The position numbers were made by a program, and so were the translations under genes. Below, in pieces: positions 12,906-24,362 of a stretch of DNA of 64,000 bases (its first letter is position 1; each line of letters opens with the position of its first letter). Source of the DNA: Dirofilaria immitis (Eukaryota > Nematoda > Chromadorea > Rhabditida > Onchocercidae); contig JAKNDB010000067.1 in assembly GCA_024305405.1 (NCBI GenBank), positions 886,001 to 950,000 on the forward strand, given 5' to 3'. Under the pieces are notes generated by a model that was not told the origin of the DNA, did not search any database, and was given only the letters and a program-made list of their open reading frames with translations.

Positions 12906-15900
12906 ATGACGCTTAATGTCTACATCGCTTCTATTACAGCCAATACTGAGGTATGTTTGTTTTTTTTTTTGCTCATTACAACTGAAGGTCATCCTCTAAA
13001 TGCATCTAGTTTGTTGAGATTCATTAGCTAAATCTTAGAGAAGTATTCGAACAGGTTATTTTAACTTTTAACTTTGTACGATAATGCTATCAAAGATTTT
13101 ACTATATAATGTGCATTGAATTATAGATTGTTATCTAAAGATTGTGTATGATTGTATACTTCGTAACTTGCTTTTTTTTCCTCTCATTTGGGTACCGCCA
13201 GGCTTAAATAGAGATAACAATTAGTACTGAGTTAAAACACGAATTAGAATAGTAATAATCGTAATTTTAAAATTAAATTGTTTGTTATAATTTGACATAG
13301 CAAAGTTATGAATGTTTTTCCTACAATTTATGCTGCTCAGGTTGCTCATGAGATTTGATCGTTCTTAGTCTTTAAAGATTAATTTTGATAAGACGAAATT
13401 TTTTATTTTGTCAAAGTGACCTATATAAAAGCATTCTGTTATACGGCGAGCATCTTTTGTCGTAGATAACTAATGACATGCTTCCTACTGATGTATTTTT
13501 AATTACAGAATTTTTTGAAAGGGAAAATATCGGTGAATAAATTTGAGAAGACACAATATTGAGAATCTCATCAATTAAACAAAAAAATCATTTCTTATCT
13601 GAACGAAGCAAATTATCAAGGTGAACTATTTGTGAGCCTAAATTTGCAGTAAGAAAGTTAAAGGCCTGAATCTTAAGTTATTAAATAGTTATCATTTCAA
13701 CATTTAATTACTGAAACGTCTTTTTCACTCATATCTTCATTTTAGCATGATGACTTCTGTAGATCATGTCATTTCGTTTTCAAATTTATTCAATCAAAAA
13801 AAGGCAATCTTTTTATTGTATATTCATATATGTGAACTTGCGATAGAGTTTTCAAATTTGGACAGAAAATTAATTTGTAAATGTTGAATATTAGATGATG
13901 TCATGTAAACTTGTTTAAATTATTATATAAATAATTTTGTTACTTACTGAAACTTTCAGTAAAAATTTAAACAGGAGTGTTTGAATATTTATGCATATGC
14001 TATGAATTGTCAAAGTTTCCGTTTTTTCTATCTCCAAGTTTTTTCCTGCTTTGCTTCGATTCATTATCATAACATTTTATCGATTTATAGTCCTACATTT
14101 TCCCTTGACCTACTTAATTTTGTCAAATGAAAAATAACGCTAATCGTATAACAAACAAACAATTCCTTCGAGAATTCCATTTCTTCATAAATCTATCATA
14201 ATTTCTATTTAATCTTCTTTTGTTATCTTTGTTAAACTTTTGCATTTCCTTCGCCAAGTATTGTACATTCTATCCGAAAACTATTACGACTATGGCTCTT
14301 TTTAATTAAGATAGGATTTTTCGTCAAAATAAAACAGATTCGTGAATTAATTTTCTTTCCAATCAGAAAATCAAGCAAAAGATTTTGATTCTTTGAAAGT
14401 AGCAAAGATTTCATCATATGATCCAGTGACGATCATCCTAATATTGAAGGTCAACCATATGATATCCTTTTTATTATAGTATCTTTAAAGATATTAAAAT
14501 ATGAAAAAGTTAATTCCGTGCTATTGACCAAGAATCTTAATTCTTTCTTCAGCAGTTCTATTTCAGCTAGCATAGAAAAATATCACTATTTTTAAATAAC
14601 AAAATGAGATCTAAGGAATCACTCAATATTTTGACGACGAAAATTTCTTTCATCAATTCTAAAAATGAAAAACTGAAATATTTCAAGTTTTTATTTACTC
14701 TCTTTTAATATTATAATTTATTTTGATTCAATAATTTCTGATGAAAAATTGGGTTTACCAATCGGCAAAAAATGCGAACATGATTCAGATATATTAAAAA
14801 CTTGGAATTAAGATGAGTTATTTTTGAAAAAGATAAAATTATTGGATAATAAGGAGTCAAAATGAAAACTGTTGATGCGAGACGATCGATGCGGATAAGA
14901 AATGTCCAGCAGATTGGAACTCAGATTGAAACATATTATCAAAATTTGTTTCTTTTAGTTTGAATTGTTCTAAATATTTCAGTGAGTTAACATTACTCTT
15001 TATTGAGATGGATTCACAGAAGATTGAGCTCTGATTAGAAGTTATCCTAATTTTTGATCTATTTCGCGGTGAAATGTTGTTTCAAGATGTATATTCTTGA
15101 TAAAGTATAAAATAATTACTGAAAAAAATGAAGTTTTTGGCGAAATTTGGGAATGAGAAAATTTAAAATGAATTTGATAACAGCTAAAAGTTGATCGGAA
15201 GTTTGTTGACTTGAACATTAATTCCTATTTATTTACTGATTAGAATTTTGAAGGAATTTTTTCGAAAACCTTGGAATTAAAAATCTAATATCGAAGATTT
15301 TGTTATTATTCAGTTTAATCCACTATTCTAATAGATGAAAAGGAGAATATAAATTTATTCATGCTATTATTTCATAAATATATTTCTATTCAATCTTTAC
15401 AATTTCAACAATCTATTCAAAATATATTTATTGTTAATTGAAGTGAAAAGGAAATATTGTCATATGTTAAACTGATTTTCATATTATTATTTCAAATACT
15501 TTTTTTCATTCATTCATTCATTCAATTTAAGGGAATTATTTTTATCATACTCTTGCCACCTACATTGATAGAATCCTTACAATAAACATTTTCTACTTCC
15601 TCTTCTTGTTCTGCACTTTTGTTTACTATGATGTTCAACATTGTTGAGCAATTTATTTAATCTTTGTAAGAGATTATTTGTTCATTCTATCCTTCGTATA
15701 GCAAAACGAACAAAGTTTTCTTCTAATCATTGAATGGAAAAAATGCACTCATAAATTGATAAGTTTGTAAAATTTTCTGAAAAATGTTAATGAAAGAGTG
15801 ATAAAGATATGAGATTAAGTCACTCTTCCTAGTATATAGAAAGATCTCTCACTATCATATTACATGGCAATTATCAAAATTATCTTTTAGATGCTTCTAT

Positions 15901-18640
15901 TATTATGTTTTAGAAGTCGTCTCAGCTGTTTTAAATCTAACAGAATGAGACAATTCTCTTATACTTCATTTTAGCATTCATCAGAAAACAAAGTTAATAT
16001 CAATTTAAATACTATATAGCATAGAATTATGCTTCTAAATATTGTTATAGTTATAAATATCAAAAAATTTTATCCATTCTAAAAAGTTGGAAGAATGATA
16101 AAGAATAAAATTTAAGACATAAATAGATACAAATAAAAGAAGAAAAGAAGGAATTAAAAAGATGAAATTTCCATATGCTCTGTGATAGATTATTGCAAGA
16201 ATAATTAACAGCTTAATTAAGCAATTCCTGATCAGACCTTAAAATGAAGATTAGATTAAAAATGGGTTTTTATGAATTACTTGCATTCTTTAGAAGTTTA
16301 TAAATGTAAGATGGATAAGTGGGAAATTGCTTCATATTGCAAATTCCTTAGATTCAAACATTTGATGGATTTTTCAATTTTTTTCGAATCCAATGATTCG
16401 TAATTAAGAAATTGTTTTAATGGAATTAACCCATATATTTGTTTTTCTTTTTTTTTCTTTTAACTTAAATGATGGAAAATAATTATTAAATTCATCATGA
16501 GCAATATTAACTCGCAAATTAGAATGAGACTGAAATGATAACTAACTTACTCAGATTACTCTGCTTAGTTCTGTGCTATAACAAATTTCAGGTACGTAAG
16601 CATGTGCAGAAAGTTTTAATGGTACTAGATGGATTAGGTGTTCCATTTAAAGCGATTGATATAACATTACGAGGTAACGAACAGTATCGAGATTTCATGC
16701 GACAAAATGCTCTGAATGAACGATGTGATGGAGTTCCATTGCCGCCTCAGTTTTTCGTTGATGACGAATATTTGGGGTAAAGTCTTAGTTTAAAAATTTA
16801 GATTAAAAATAGATTAAAATTTAAAATATAAAATTAAGAAAAAGAAACATTATTTAAAAGCAAAAAAACAGCGAAGATTAACAAATATATACCTGTCGAA
16901 GAAATAATTAATATGGGGTATTTTTTTCTGTTTATTTTTGCTTATTCAATTATTAAAATATGCAGAATTATATGGATTTTGAGCAAGCAGTCGAAGACAA
17001 TCAATTACCAGAATTTCTTCGTTTAATACCTTCGTCAGAAGTAAGTTCGATTATTATTATCTAAAATTTTGTTTTATGATTTTTGAAATTTCGGTATGAA
17101 AAGCATTGATAATATAGAAAATATCGTTCCTATTCTTATGCTCTTGCTACTATAGTCTTATCTATCAAGTCAAAATGAAGAATAACAGTGGCGGTCAAAA
17201 AAAGAAAAAGTTTAAAAAAATCTGCGATATATTTTCAAAGTTTGTTGCACTTGATACGTTCCATCAATCGGTTACTATCATTTTTTACAGAAATAATAGG
17301 ATGAAAAGGTTGGGAAAAAAGATAATGATGAGAGGAAAAGATATTAAATCGATAGTTATTATTATCACTTGAAATATATCTTATATGTATGTAAGATTGA
17401 ATTGCATAGTCAAATGAATAATGTGCACAGACATGAATATTTATGAAATTACTGGTATATATCAAAGAGTTATAGAGTTAAAGTTGTGAAATATTTTTTT
17501 AGCAAAAAAATGAATCATTTATAAGGTAAGTATGAATATGTTTATTTATTGTGCTTGTCCTCTGCACTTCATGTTACAATATTTATTTTTCATAAATATC
17601 ATGGAAATGACCTTTTCTTGTTTCAAAATATTCTAAAATTTAGAGCATGCCTGCCAGACTTTCGCTTATATCAATCAATAGTCTTTTATGCTAAATGCTT
17701 CATTTTAATAGTACTGTTTATTATTGAAATTCTCGAATATAATGATCTGAAATTTGAGCTTGTGTTTTTTTTTTTTGAATAGTTATTGTAAATGTTCAAT
17801 GCATTCATTTCATTAAGCAATAAAATTGGATTGTTGGATAAATGATATGAATAATTGTCGGATAATAAGTATTATTACGAGAGAATTTGAAATATGATTA
17901 TTATTAGATTAGGGTGATATATCAGCGAATGCAAAAATTATTGAGGTAAAGAAATTACCTATATTTTCAATCAATCAAAAAACATTTTATAATTGCATTA
18001 ATTAGATATAGTATTTCAATTGTAATAAGAATTAAGAAAATTTGTCTCATTTAAACAAAATCTTTTTTTTTTTTTTGGTTATTTAAATGCGAACACGCCA
18101 TTATTTCTCTATTGCACTACATTTTTATCGTTGTAAGAAATGGATCTATTTGTGCTTATTATGCTGTCAATATCGCTTCAATGTTTCTAATTCATATTTG
18201 TCGCAAAAAAAAAAGAAATAATTTCAGGAAGATGAGGATGACGATGAAGAGGAAGATGAGGAAGATGAAGAAAAGGGGACAAGTGAAGATGAAATATCCG
18301 AGAAATATGATGATTATGATCAGGAGGGAGAAGATGAGCAAGGAGGGGATGAGGAGAGCTTGATCGATGAGGAAATGGAGAATGATAGTGAGGATATGTC
18401 AAGTGGGTTAGGTAGTTCAAGTAAAGATGAAGATTCCGAGAAAGATCCAGAAAGTAGTAAGGTAATAGGTAGTGATATTAGAGATAAGAAAGATGAAGAA
18501 GAAGAAAAGATAGGATAAAAAGGGAAGAAAGGATGGAAGAGAATGAGGACGAACACGAGAATGAGGATGAAGTAGACTTGGAAGATGAAGAAGTAGAGTT
18601 AGAAGATGAAAGTTTTGAAGATGAAGATGAGATTGAATGA
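12906..18640 (+). CDS. SH3BGR: SH3BGR-family thioredoxin-fold protein with long acidic C-terminal tail
   Basis: Small glutaredoxin/thioredoxin-fold protein of the SH3-binding glutamic-acid-rich family; such proteins lack the redox cysteine pair and are thought to act as adaptors. Exons: 12906-12950, 16592-16776, 16966-17040, 18228-18640. Exon 1 encodes MTLNVYIASITANTE; exon 2 VLDGLGVPFKAIDITL and GVPLPPQFFVDDEYLG, the family's proline-containing signature; exon 3 FEQAVEDN; exon 4 is almost entirely Glu/Asp (about 137 residues). Junctions fit if a G is missing from 16774-16777 and an A from 18505-18508; without the latter the tail stops early, while the following frame stays acidic to the TGA at 18638. 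Predicted about 239 aa. Intron 1 is about 3.6 kb, long for this window. The tail resembles vertebrate SH3BGR rather than the short SH3BGRL forms. Confidence 0.88.
12951..16591 (+). other. Intron 1 of the SH3BGR-like gene (3.6 kb)
   Basis: AT-rich intron from a GTATG donor to a TTTCAG acceptor. I see no nested gene; the small open frame 14232-14417 on the minus strand has no support. Confidence 0.6.
17041..18227 (+). other. Intron 3 of the SH3BGR-like gene (1.2 kb)
   Basis: AT-rich, from a GTAAG donor after TCA-GAA to the acceptor ATTTCAG before the acidic exon. Open frames inside (17175-17372, 17549-17782) are short and unsupported. Confidence 0.6.
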
Positions 18641-19700
18641 TAATTATCATTATGTGATAAACTTAAACAGTTCGCCTTGCTGATATTTCCTCCTATAGTG
18701 TGCGCCACTTGTAATTTTTTCCCGAATCATAAATCTCAGATTATATTCAAACATACCGAAATTTATAGGATGCTTCTTATTCTTAAAGTGGTAATCGAAG
18801 TTTATATGGAATGCTTCTTATTCAGAAAGTAGATAGCTTCTTATTCACTATATCAATTTTAGGCTTTATAAGTCTTTCAAATAAGAGACAACATATCTGA
18901 CTTCTTGTTCCTATTCAAAAATAAATATGTTAGAAATCCCAAAGCGATTATAATACTTTTCAAAACTACTCTTATTTCAACAGAGGATTAAACGCTCCAT
19001 TCTCGGAATGGCCCACTTAACTGGTGGTCTTTCAATACTAAACCCGGAATACTCTGTTCTCCTTCTTCTTCATCTCTTCCCAATACTTTCATCCTTATCG
19101 GTGCTTACAAAACACATATAGCTTTTCTTATTCATAAAAGATTTTCTCTTTTGAAGAATATATCTTATCTAAAGAAATATTTCTAAAAAAGTATAGAATG
19201 ATTACAAATAATTTTGCATGTTGATATCTAACACTTATTTCGCTGTTTTATATTGTTTATTTATGCAATTGATTGTTTTATTTATTTTTGCACAAAAGAC
19301 TTATTACATTTTAAATGAATAACAATAAATATCAATAAAACTACATCACTGTATGTGAATAATGAACTATGAAAAGTAATATGTTCGGTTTTTGCCCAAC
19401 TTCTGATATAGATTATACATGATATCTATACAACGAGATACAAAAACAAATTCAGGAGCGGTATTTATAATATTACAATGTTCCAGCTAAATTTACTATC
19501 TCTATTTTATTCTTGATCATTGAGGATCTTTGAAGGAGGTAATGAAACAATATTGCACAATAACTTTTAAATCTGGAGAAACACAGAAGATGTGATTTTT
19601 ACAATATATTGAAAACAGATTGATTGGATTTCAAAATGAGTTTAATCAGTGCGATATTACAATACTTTGAACACATATTGATAGAATTTTAAAAGTGAGT
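18641..19700. other. Convergent 3' region between SH3BGR-like and UPRT-like genes
   Basis: The two genes face each other with about 1.06 kb between stop codons. Nothing recognisable apart from presumed 3' UTRs. Confidence 0.5.
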
Positions 19701-21634
19701 TTAATCAGTGCCAAAATATTTGGTTGTAAACCAGAACGGTATCAATGGGTTGATGTCGCTTGTAAGTATGGAAATCTTGGAAACTGACTTGTAACTTGCT
19801 TGATACCTGCAAATTCAAGTCTTGCTATTTAAAACTTCTTACAATAACTTTTGTTTATTAGATAAGATAATTAAAGCTTTTCCAACGAAACTAGAGGCGG
19901 TCGTTTCAAAAGTTTCACTTAATAAACGATAAATCAGGAGTTCTAAACTTGAGAAACTTACCGGCAGGTGAAGCAAATAAAGTTAATAGCAAAATGTTCC
20001 CTCGATTACACCATTTTCTACTAATACTGACACTGCCTTAATTACCGTTGCGCCTGTACCTGGAAATCCAGCGATTGGAAATACATAAACAAAGAAAAAC
20101 GACTAATGAAAAGCTTTAAATTTTTTGAACAAATAAATTAAGTGCATGTGCAAAAATGGAAACTTTTATTTGAATTTATCTCGGACTTTTAAAAAGTACT
20201 TCTGAAGTCTTGATTTTAAATCAAGATTTTATCGTAGTAAAAATTTCCAATTGTAGCTCATTTTCAGAGAAAATTATTTCTTTAATTAGTTAAAGTTCAT
20301 TTAGCGATCAACAAGTAACTGAACAATTGGATGGATATGAGAAGGCTTACATAGACGAGATAATGTCTTATATTTTTATACTTTCGTTATAGAACTTACT
20401 AAGTAATGGATATAAAAGTAGTACTCTTCGATGCTTGATGTCTGGCATCAATCGAGCATATAACAATCTTGTATCGTCACCCACCAACATTTTACCAATC
20501 CGAACCGATCTGAAACAAAAACTACATCGAATTACTATAGTCACGGGAAAAATATTAGTGAAAACCATCATTACACACAAAAAGTTCTTTTTTTGTTCGG
20601 AATAGACAGAGTTAGCATTTTTCTGTTCTCCTTGCACCTTGAAAATTGTCAAGAAAAGCATAACGAAATCGCATAAAATATTATCAAAATATACAAAATT
20701 CAGTTACTTTGTGAATTCACGCATCAGAAAATTTGGTTCATTTCATCAAAATGAACCTTTTAATAAATTTTTTTAATATATGAATTTAACATTACTATAA
20801 TAGTCTTTTATGGTATACTGATACACTACATTTCTATTCGTTCAATAGAACAGCTCAGAAGCCTTCTAAACTAGGGTCATTTTCCTAGCTCTCAGAGTTG
20901 TGGATGGACCGCTATATTTTATTATTTAGCGCTGATATATTTATATAAGATAAAACATAGTTTAAATATTCTTGTATTAATTAAATTATTCGAAATAACA
21001 AAACTCGTTTCCACTTATGACTAGAATTTATAAAATAACCTGCAGCACTGCCGCAAAGCTTTCTCCATTGCTTCACCACCTCGACATATTGAAACACCGC
21101 AATTCCCTCGACAGAAAGCAATACCTCTATACTTCACTCGTGCTGGAGTTTCTATTTCAATGTTTGTGTAAGGTAGATGGTTCAAACCCTCTTCAATCAC
21201 TAGCCTGATCAAACGATCAACATAGAATACGAAATCAGAATGACTTGTTTCTCTAAAAAAAAAAGAACTTCTACATAAATTATTCCATATAAATTCCATA
21301 TAAATATTAAGTATTTTAATCATAGCCGCTATTAGATAAAAGCAATAACCATACGAACAAAAGTCTTACGCGAAAAAGGAATTACGTATACAATTAGATA
21401 TAACTTTTCAGTTATTTTTTTCTCTAGCATTCTAAAGATCAACGAATATAAAATAATGATCACTTATTTGTCCAACAAAATTAACCTGTCCATTATAATG
21501 GTTTGCAATTCGATGACTTGATCGGTACGTTCCAATACATAAACATTTTCCACAAAGCTATCATCCAATTTTCCATTAATATCGCCTGCCCCTGCGTTCT
21601 TTGATGTATTAGAATAAATAAAGCTTTCTCCCAT
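19701..21634 (-). CDS. UPRT: UPRT-like protein (uracil phosphoribosyltransferase homologue)
   Basis: Member of the uracil phosphoribosyltransferase family, which in microbes makes UMP from uracil and PRPP; animal homologues are of uncertain activity. Exons: 21634-21486, 21252-21040, 20509-20400, 20059-19962, 19806-19701. Motifs in order: QVIELQTIIMDR, DFVFYVDRLIRLVIEEGLN, RGNCGVSICRGGEAMEKAL, SVRIGKMLVGDD, HRRVLLLYPLLS joined to TGATVIKAVSVL (PRPP-loop region), ILLLTLFASP, and KYFGTD at the C-terminus. Phases fit with one base missing at 19997-19998 and one at 19777-19778. About 225 aa. The usual HPVAP..FGQKYFGTD end is altered to NPLIPFWFTTKYFGTD and the loop reads STGATV. The start is uncertain: an in-frame ATG at 21727 would add a hydrophobic stretch. 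Confidence 0.88.
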
Positions 21635-22178
21635 ATTAAATAAGTTGTTATAAGTCTGAAATTTCCTAATACATTCAATTGCAATAAGTACTTTGTATAC
21701 CACAAAAAACAAACCTAACATTGTCAACGAAACTGTTGAAACAACAATAATTAATCATAACCACCCAATCGTGCCATATTCACATATTATCAATCAATTT
21801 CAAAATGTAAGTTTCGTACTATGTACGTACAGAATTTTGTAATATAAGCTTCATGTTACATTTGGTTGAATTCGAAGATGTATGTAAACTTCATACTCTT
21901 ATTGCTCAGGAAATTTATATTATCATTTGATATGGTCATCTGGTGATGCTGTCAACATCATGTAAGCTCATGTGTCGTGAGACGCTTCAGAAGAAAAACT
22001 TTTTGGGCTCCATCAATACATTTCGGTATTAGATCTTATTTAAAAAGATTGCCTAACTTCGATCAATAAGAACCTATTTAAAGAGCAATACAAATTCATT
22101 GATAAGTTTTAATATCTGAACAGTTCTGATTGATGTAAGGACAGTATTTCTTCTGATCACCGAGATAAACGGTTGTAT

Positions 22179-22318
22179 TGATTGGAAGTGATATGAATTC
22201 GGTCTTCAATACATATTTCTACAGTGATCATTCTTAAATTTCATATGTATAATACAACATTTGAGAATGATCACTATAGAAATATGTATTGAAGACCGAA
22301 TCCCATCACTTCCAATCA
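22179..22318. repeat. Inverted repeat with ~58-bp arms (hairpin)
   Basis: Left arm about 22179-22236 and right arm about 22260-22318 are reverse complements with a few mismatches: TGATTGGAAGTGAT at the left end pairs with ATCACTTCCAATCA at the right end, and the inner GTGATCATTCTTAAA with TTTGAGAATGATCAC. The spacer is about 23 bp. It could be a small MITE-like element; no coding capacity and no clear target-site duplication was seen. Confidence 0.85.
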
Positions 22319-22767
22319 TGTGGACAAACTTTCGCAACGCGTAAAGTTTTTAATCAAAATTTCCCCGAAATTGTTAATAATAAACAATATCAGTTCAAAT
22401 TTATATTTAAATAACAGATCGAAATTTAATGTATTTCTACACTTATGAATATTTAATACAGCACCTATATGAAAAATATGCAAACTTCATCTTTTGTTTC
22501 ATTTTAAAGAATTGCAATTTTAAATAAATGGCCGGTTTAAACCTGTATTCGTGTATATGATGCATGTGTAAATAAATCATGGGTCGAGCACAGGATCCTT
22601 CTGTTAATTTGGCAGTTATATGTCATTTGACAGGAAGTGTAAAAATTAAACTTATGTAAATTAGTATCAGACTATTTTAACTATTTTCGATAATTATTTT
22701 CTAGTTATAATATATTGTTCAAAAGATCTTGTCAGATTTCATTTATTTCCAAAATTTGAAAGATGAA

Positions 22768-22889
22768 AATAAATTATCTATCAGTTCAATAGATGTTATC
22801 AGATATTAAACAAATACAAATCCAAAATAATAAATTATCTATCAGTTCAATAGATGTTATCAGATATTAAACAAATACAAATCCAAAAT
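22768..22889. repeat. Perfect 61-bp tandem duplication
   Basis: Two adjacent, essentially identical copies with period 61 (AAATTATCTATCAGTTCAAT begins at 22771 and again at 22832). Confidence 0.9.
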
Positions 22890-23837
22890 TCCGTAGAGCA
22901 AAATCATCTGACTTCTCGTTCATTGTTTTGAAATTTAAATGCCTTAATCTAATGTTAAAATTTTGTTAGAATAACGCTTTATTGAAACAGTGGAGACTTT
23001 TGGTAGAATTTTTTTTTTTGTTACTTTCAGGATGATAAAAGGAACGAATCCTTATTATAAACTCTTTGAAATTTACATTTTCAAACAACTGCATTTCATG
23101 TGTAAAAATAATGCCATTGGCTAAAGAATTTAAATTAATCTTTATGTAGAATATTAGAATCTTTAAAAAAAAAAAAAAAATCAGTTGTTTCTGTTTTAGG
23201 AAAAGTTATGATTAGGAAAGAAAGCATGAGCCTAGTTAGCAAATTCTCATTTAATATTATAAATGTTTCCCAAAACAGGGTTAGACAAAAACTTATTAAA
23301 ATGTGAAAAAGCTTAACGATGAATTGAACGATGATATAATTCATGGAAACTATATGATCATAAAAACTTTAATGCATCAGTCATGTTGAAAATAGAATGA
23401 TATTATTTAAATAAAAAAAAAAAAAAATGGATAATTATCAAAGTTGTATTGTTCGCTTCTATTCATTATTAGTATCAAATCAATATACCTAGATCTTTCC
23501 CAAACATAAAACTTTTTAGCCTTCTCGTGATAACACACTATAAAAAATTTTCTCTTAATGAAGATCATTCTAATGAAATGGCTAACGAATGTTATTACGC
23601 ATGAAGTGTCGAGAAAAACGATAATACATATCATATCCAAATAATCAAATTATTTTTTGTATGACTTATCATTTAACATAAATAAATATTACGGTATCTA
23701 ATGTAACGAATCATTTTCTCCAATTTTCTTCTTTGTTCCCGCTTATTGCAATCTTTAAAATTTGTGCTAATTATCTGGGAAAAAAAAAAGCAAAAGTGAA
23801 GGATCAAAAGCAGAAGATCAAAAGCGAAGAATCATCG

Positions 23838-24362
23838 ATGCATGAAATGGGATTCTTACCGTTAAGTGGTATGTTTCAAGCAATAGCTATTATTTAGTCA
23901 ATCAAGCAGCATCTGCAGTCATTCATCATTTTTGTTCTTATTCGATCATTCATTCAATCTGGTTACTATTTGGGCTGCTAATCTTATTCTCATCCTTCTT
24001 TTTAGTCCTTATGTTTTTGCTCATATTGTTAAGCATTCTTCCGCTTACTTTATTCAATGTTAATTATGTTATCGAATCATGCTTGACCGTTTACATTCGA
24101 AGGTTTAATTAGCCATGTTCGAGACCACAACATGGAAAGTTATGTCTCTAACGTATCACCCGTCAAGAAGGAAATTTTCTACATCAAGTAAAATTCGTTA
24201 TTTGATTCAAAAATTTGAGCGATTTGAAGATAGATGATAATATATAGATGATAAAAATTACATTTCTATAGCGAAGTATCGTCGGACGATCGTATGATCT
24301 TTCACTCAACACTATCTTCACCTGTACTGCGACAAAAAAATGATTTTGATTTAACTTATTAA
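23838..24362 (+). CDS. Small three-exon gene, product not recognised
   Basis: Not matched to a known family. Exons 23838-23868, 24103-24187 and 24272-24362 join in perfect phase with good donors (GTATG, GTAAAA) and a CTATAG last acceptor, giving about 68 aa ending DFDLTY and a TAA at 24360. Composition is that of a real protein (HVRDHNMESYV, SPVKKEIFYI, SSDDRMIFHS). The same frame is open upstream back to about 23685, through a hydrophobic stretch (LFPLIAIFKICANYLG) and a lysine-rich segment (KKKAKVKDQKQKIK), but no ATG or acceptor is visible there, so the true 5' end may be longer and membrane-anchored. The start chosen is the first in-frame ATG. No homopolymer correction is needed. Confidence 0.5.

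Larger units (their letters stand above)
21635..23837. other. Intergenic region with an inverted repeat and a 61-bp duplication
   Basis: No gene supported between UPRT-like (-) and the small gene at 23838 (+). It contains the hairpin at 22179-22318 and the tandem duplication at 22768-22889. The open frames 23135-23344 and 23407-23640 are AT-driven. Confidence 0.5.

Noticed and set aside
18187..18708. Ser/Leu/Pro/His-rich minus-strand open frames
   Set aside because: They are the reverse of the purine-rich acidic exon of the SH3BGR-like gene; no splice signals or family similarity.
22768..22889. CRISPR-like or transposon terminal repeats
   Set aside because: Only two adjacent copies without spacers, in a eukaryotic genome; a simple tandem duplication explains it.
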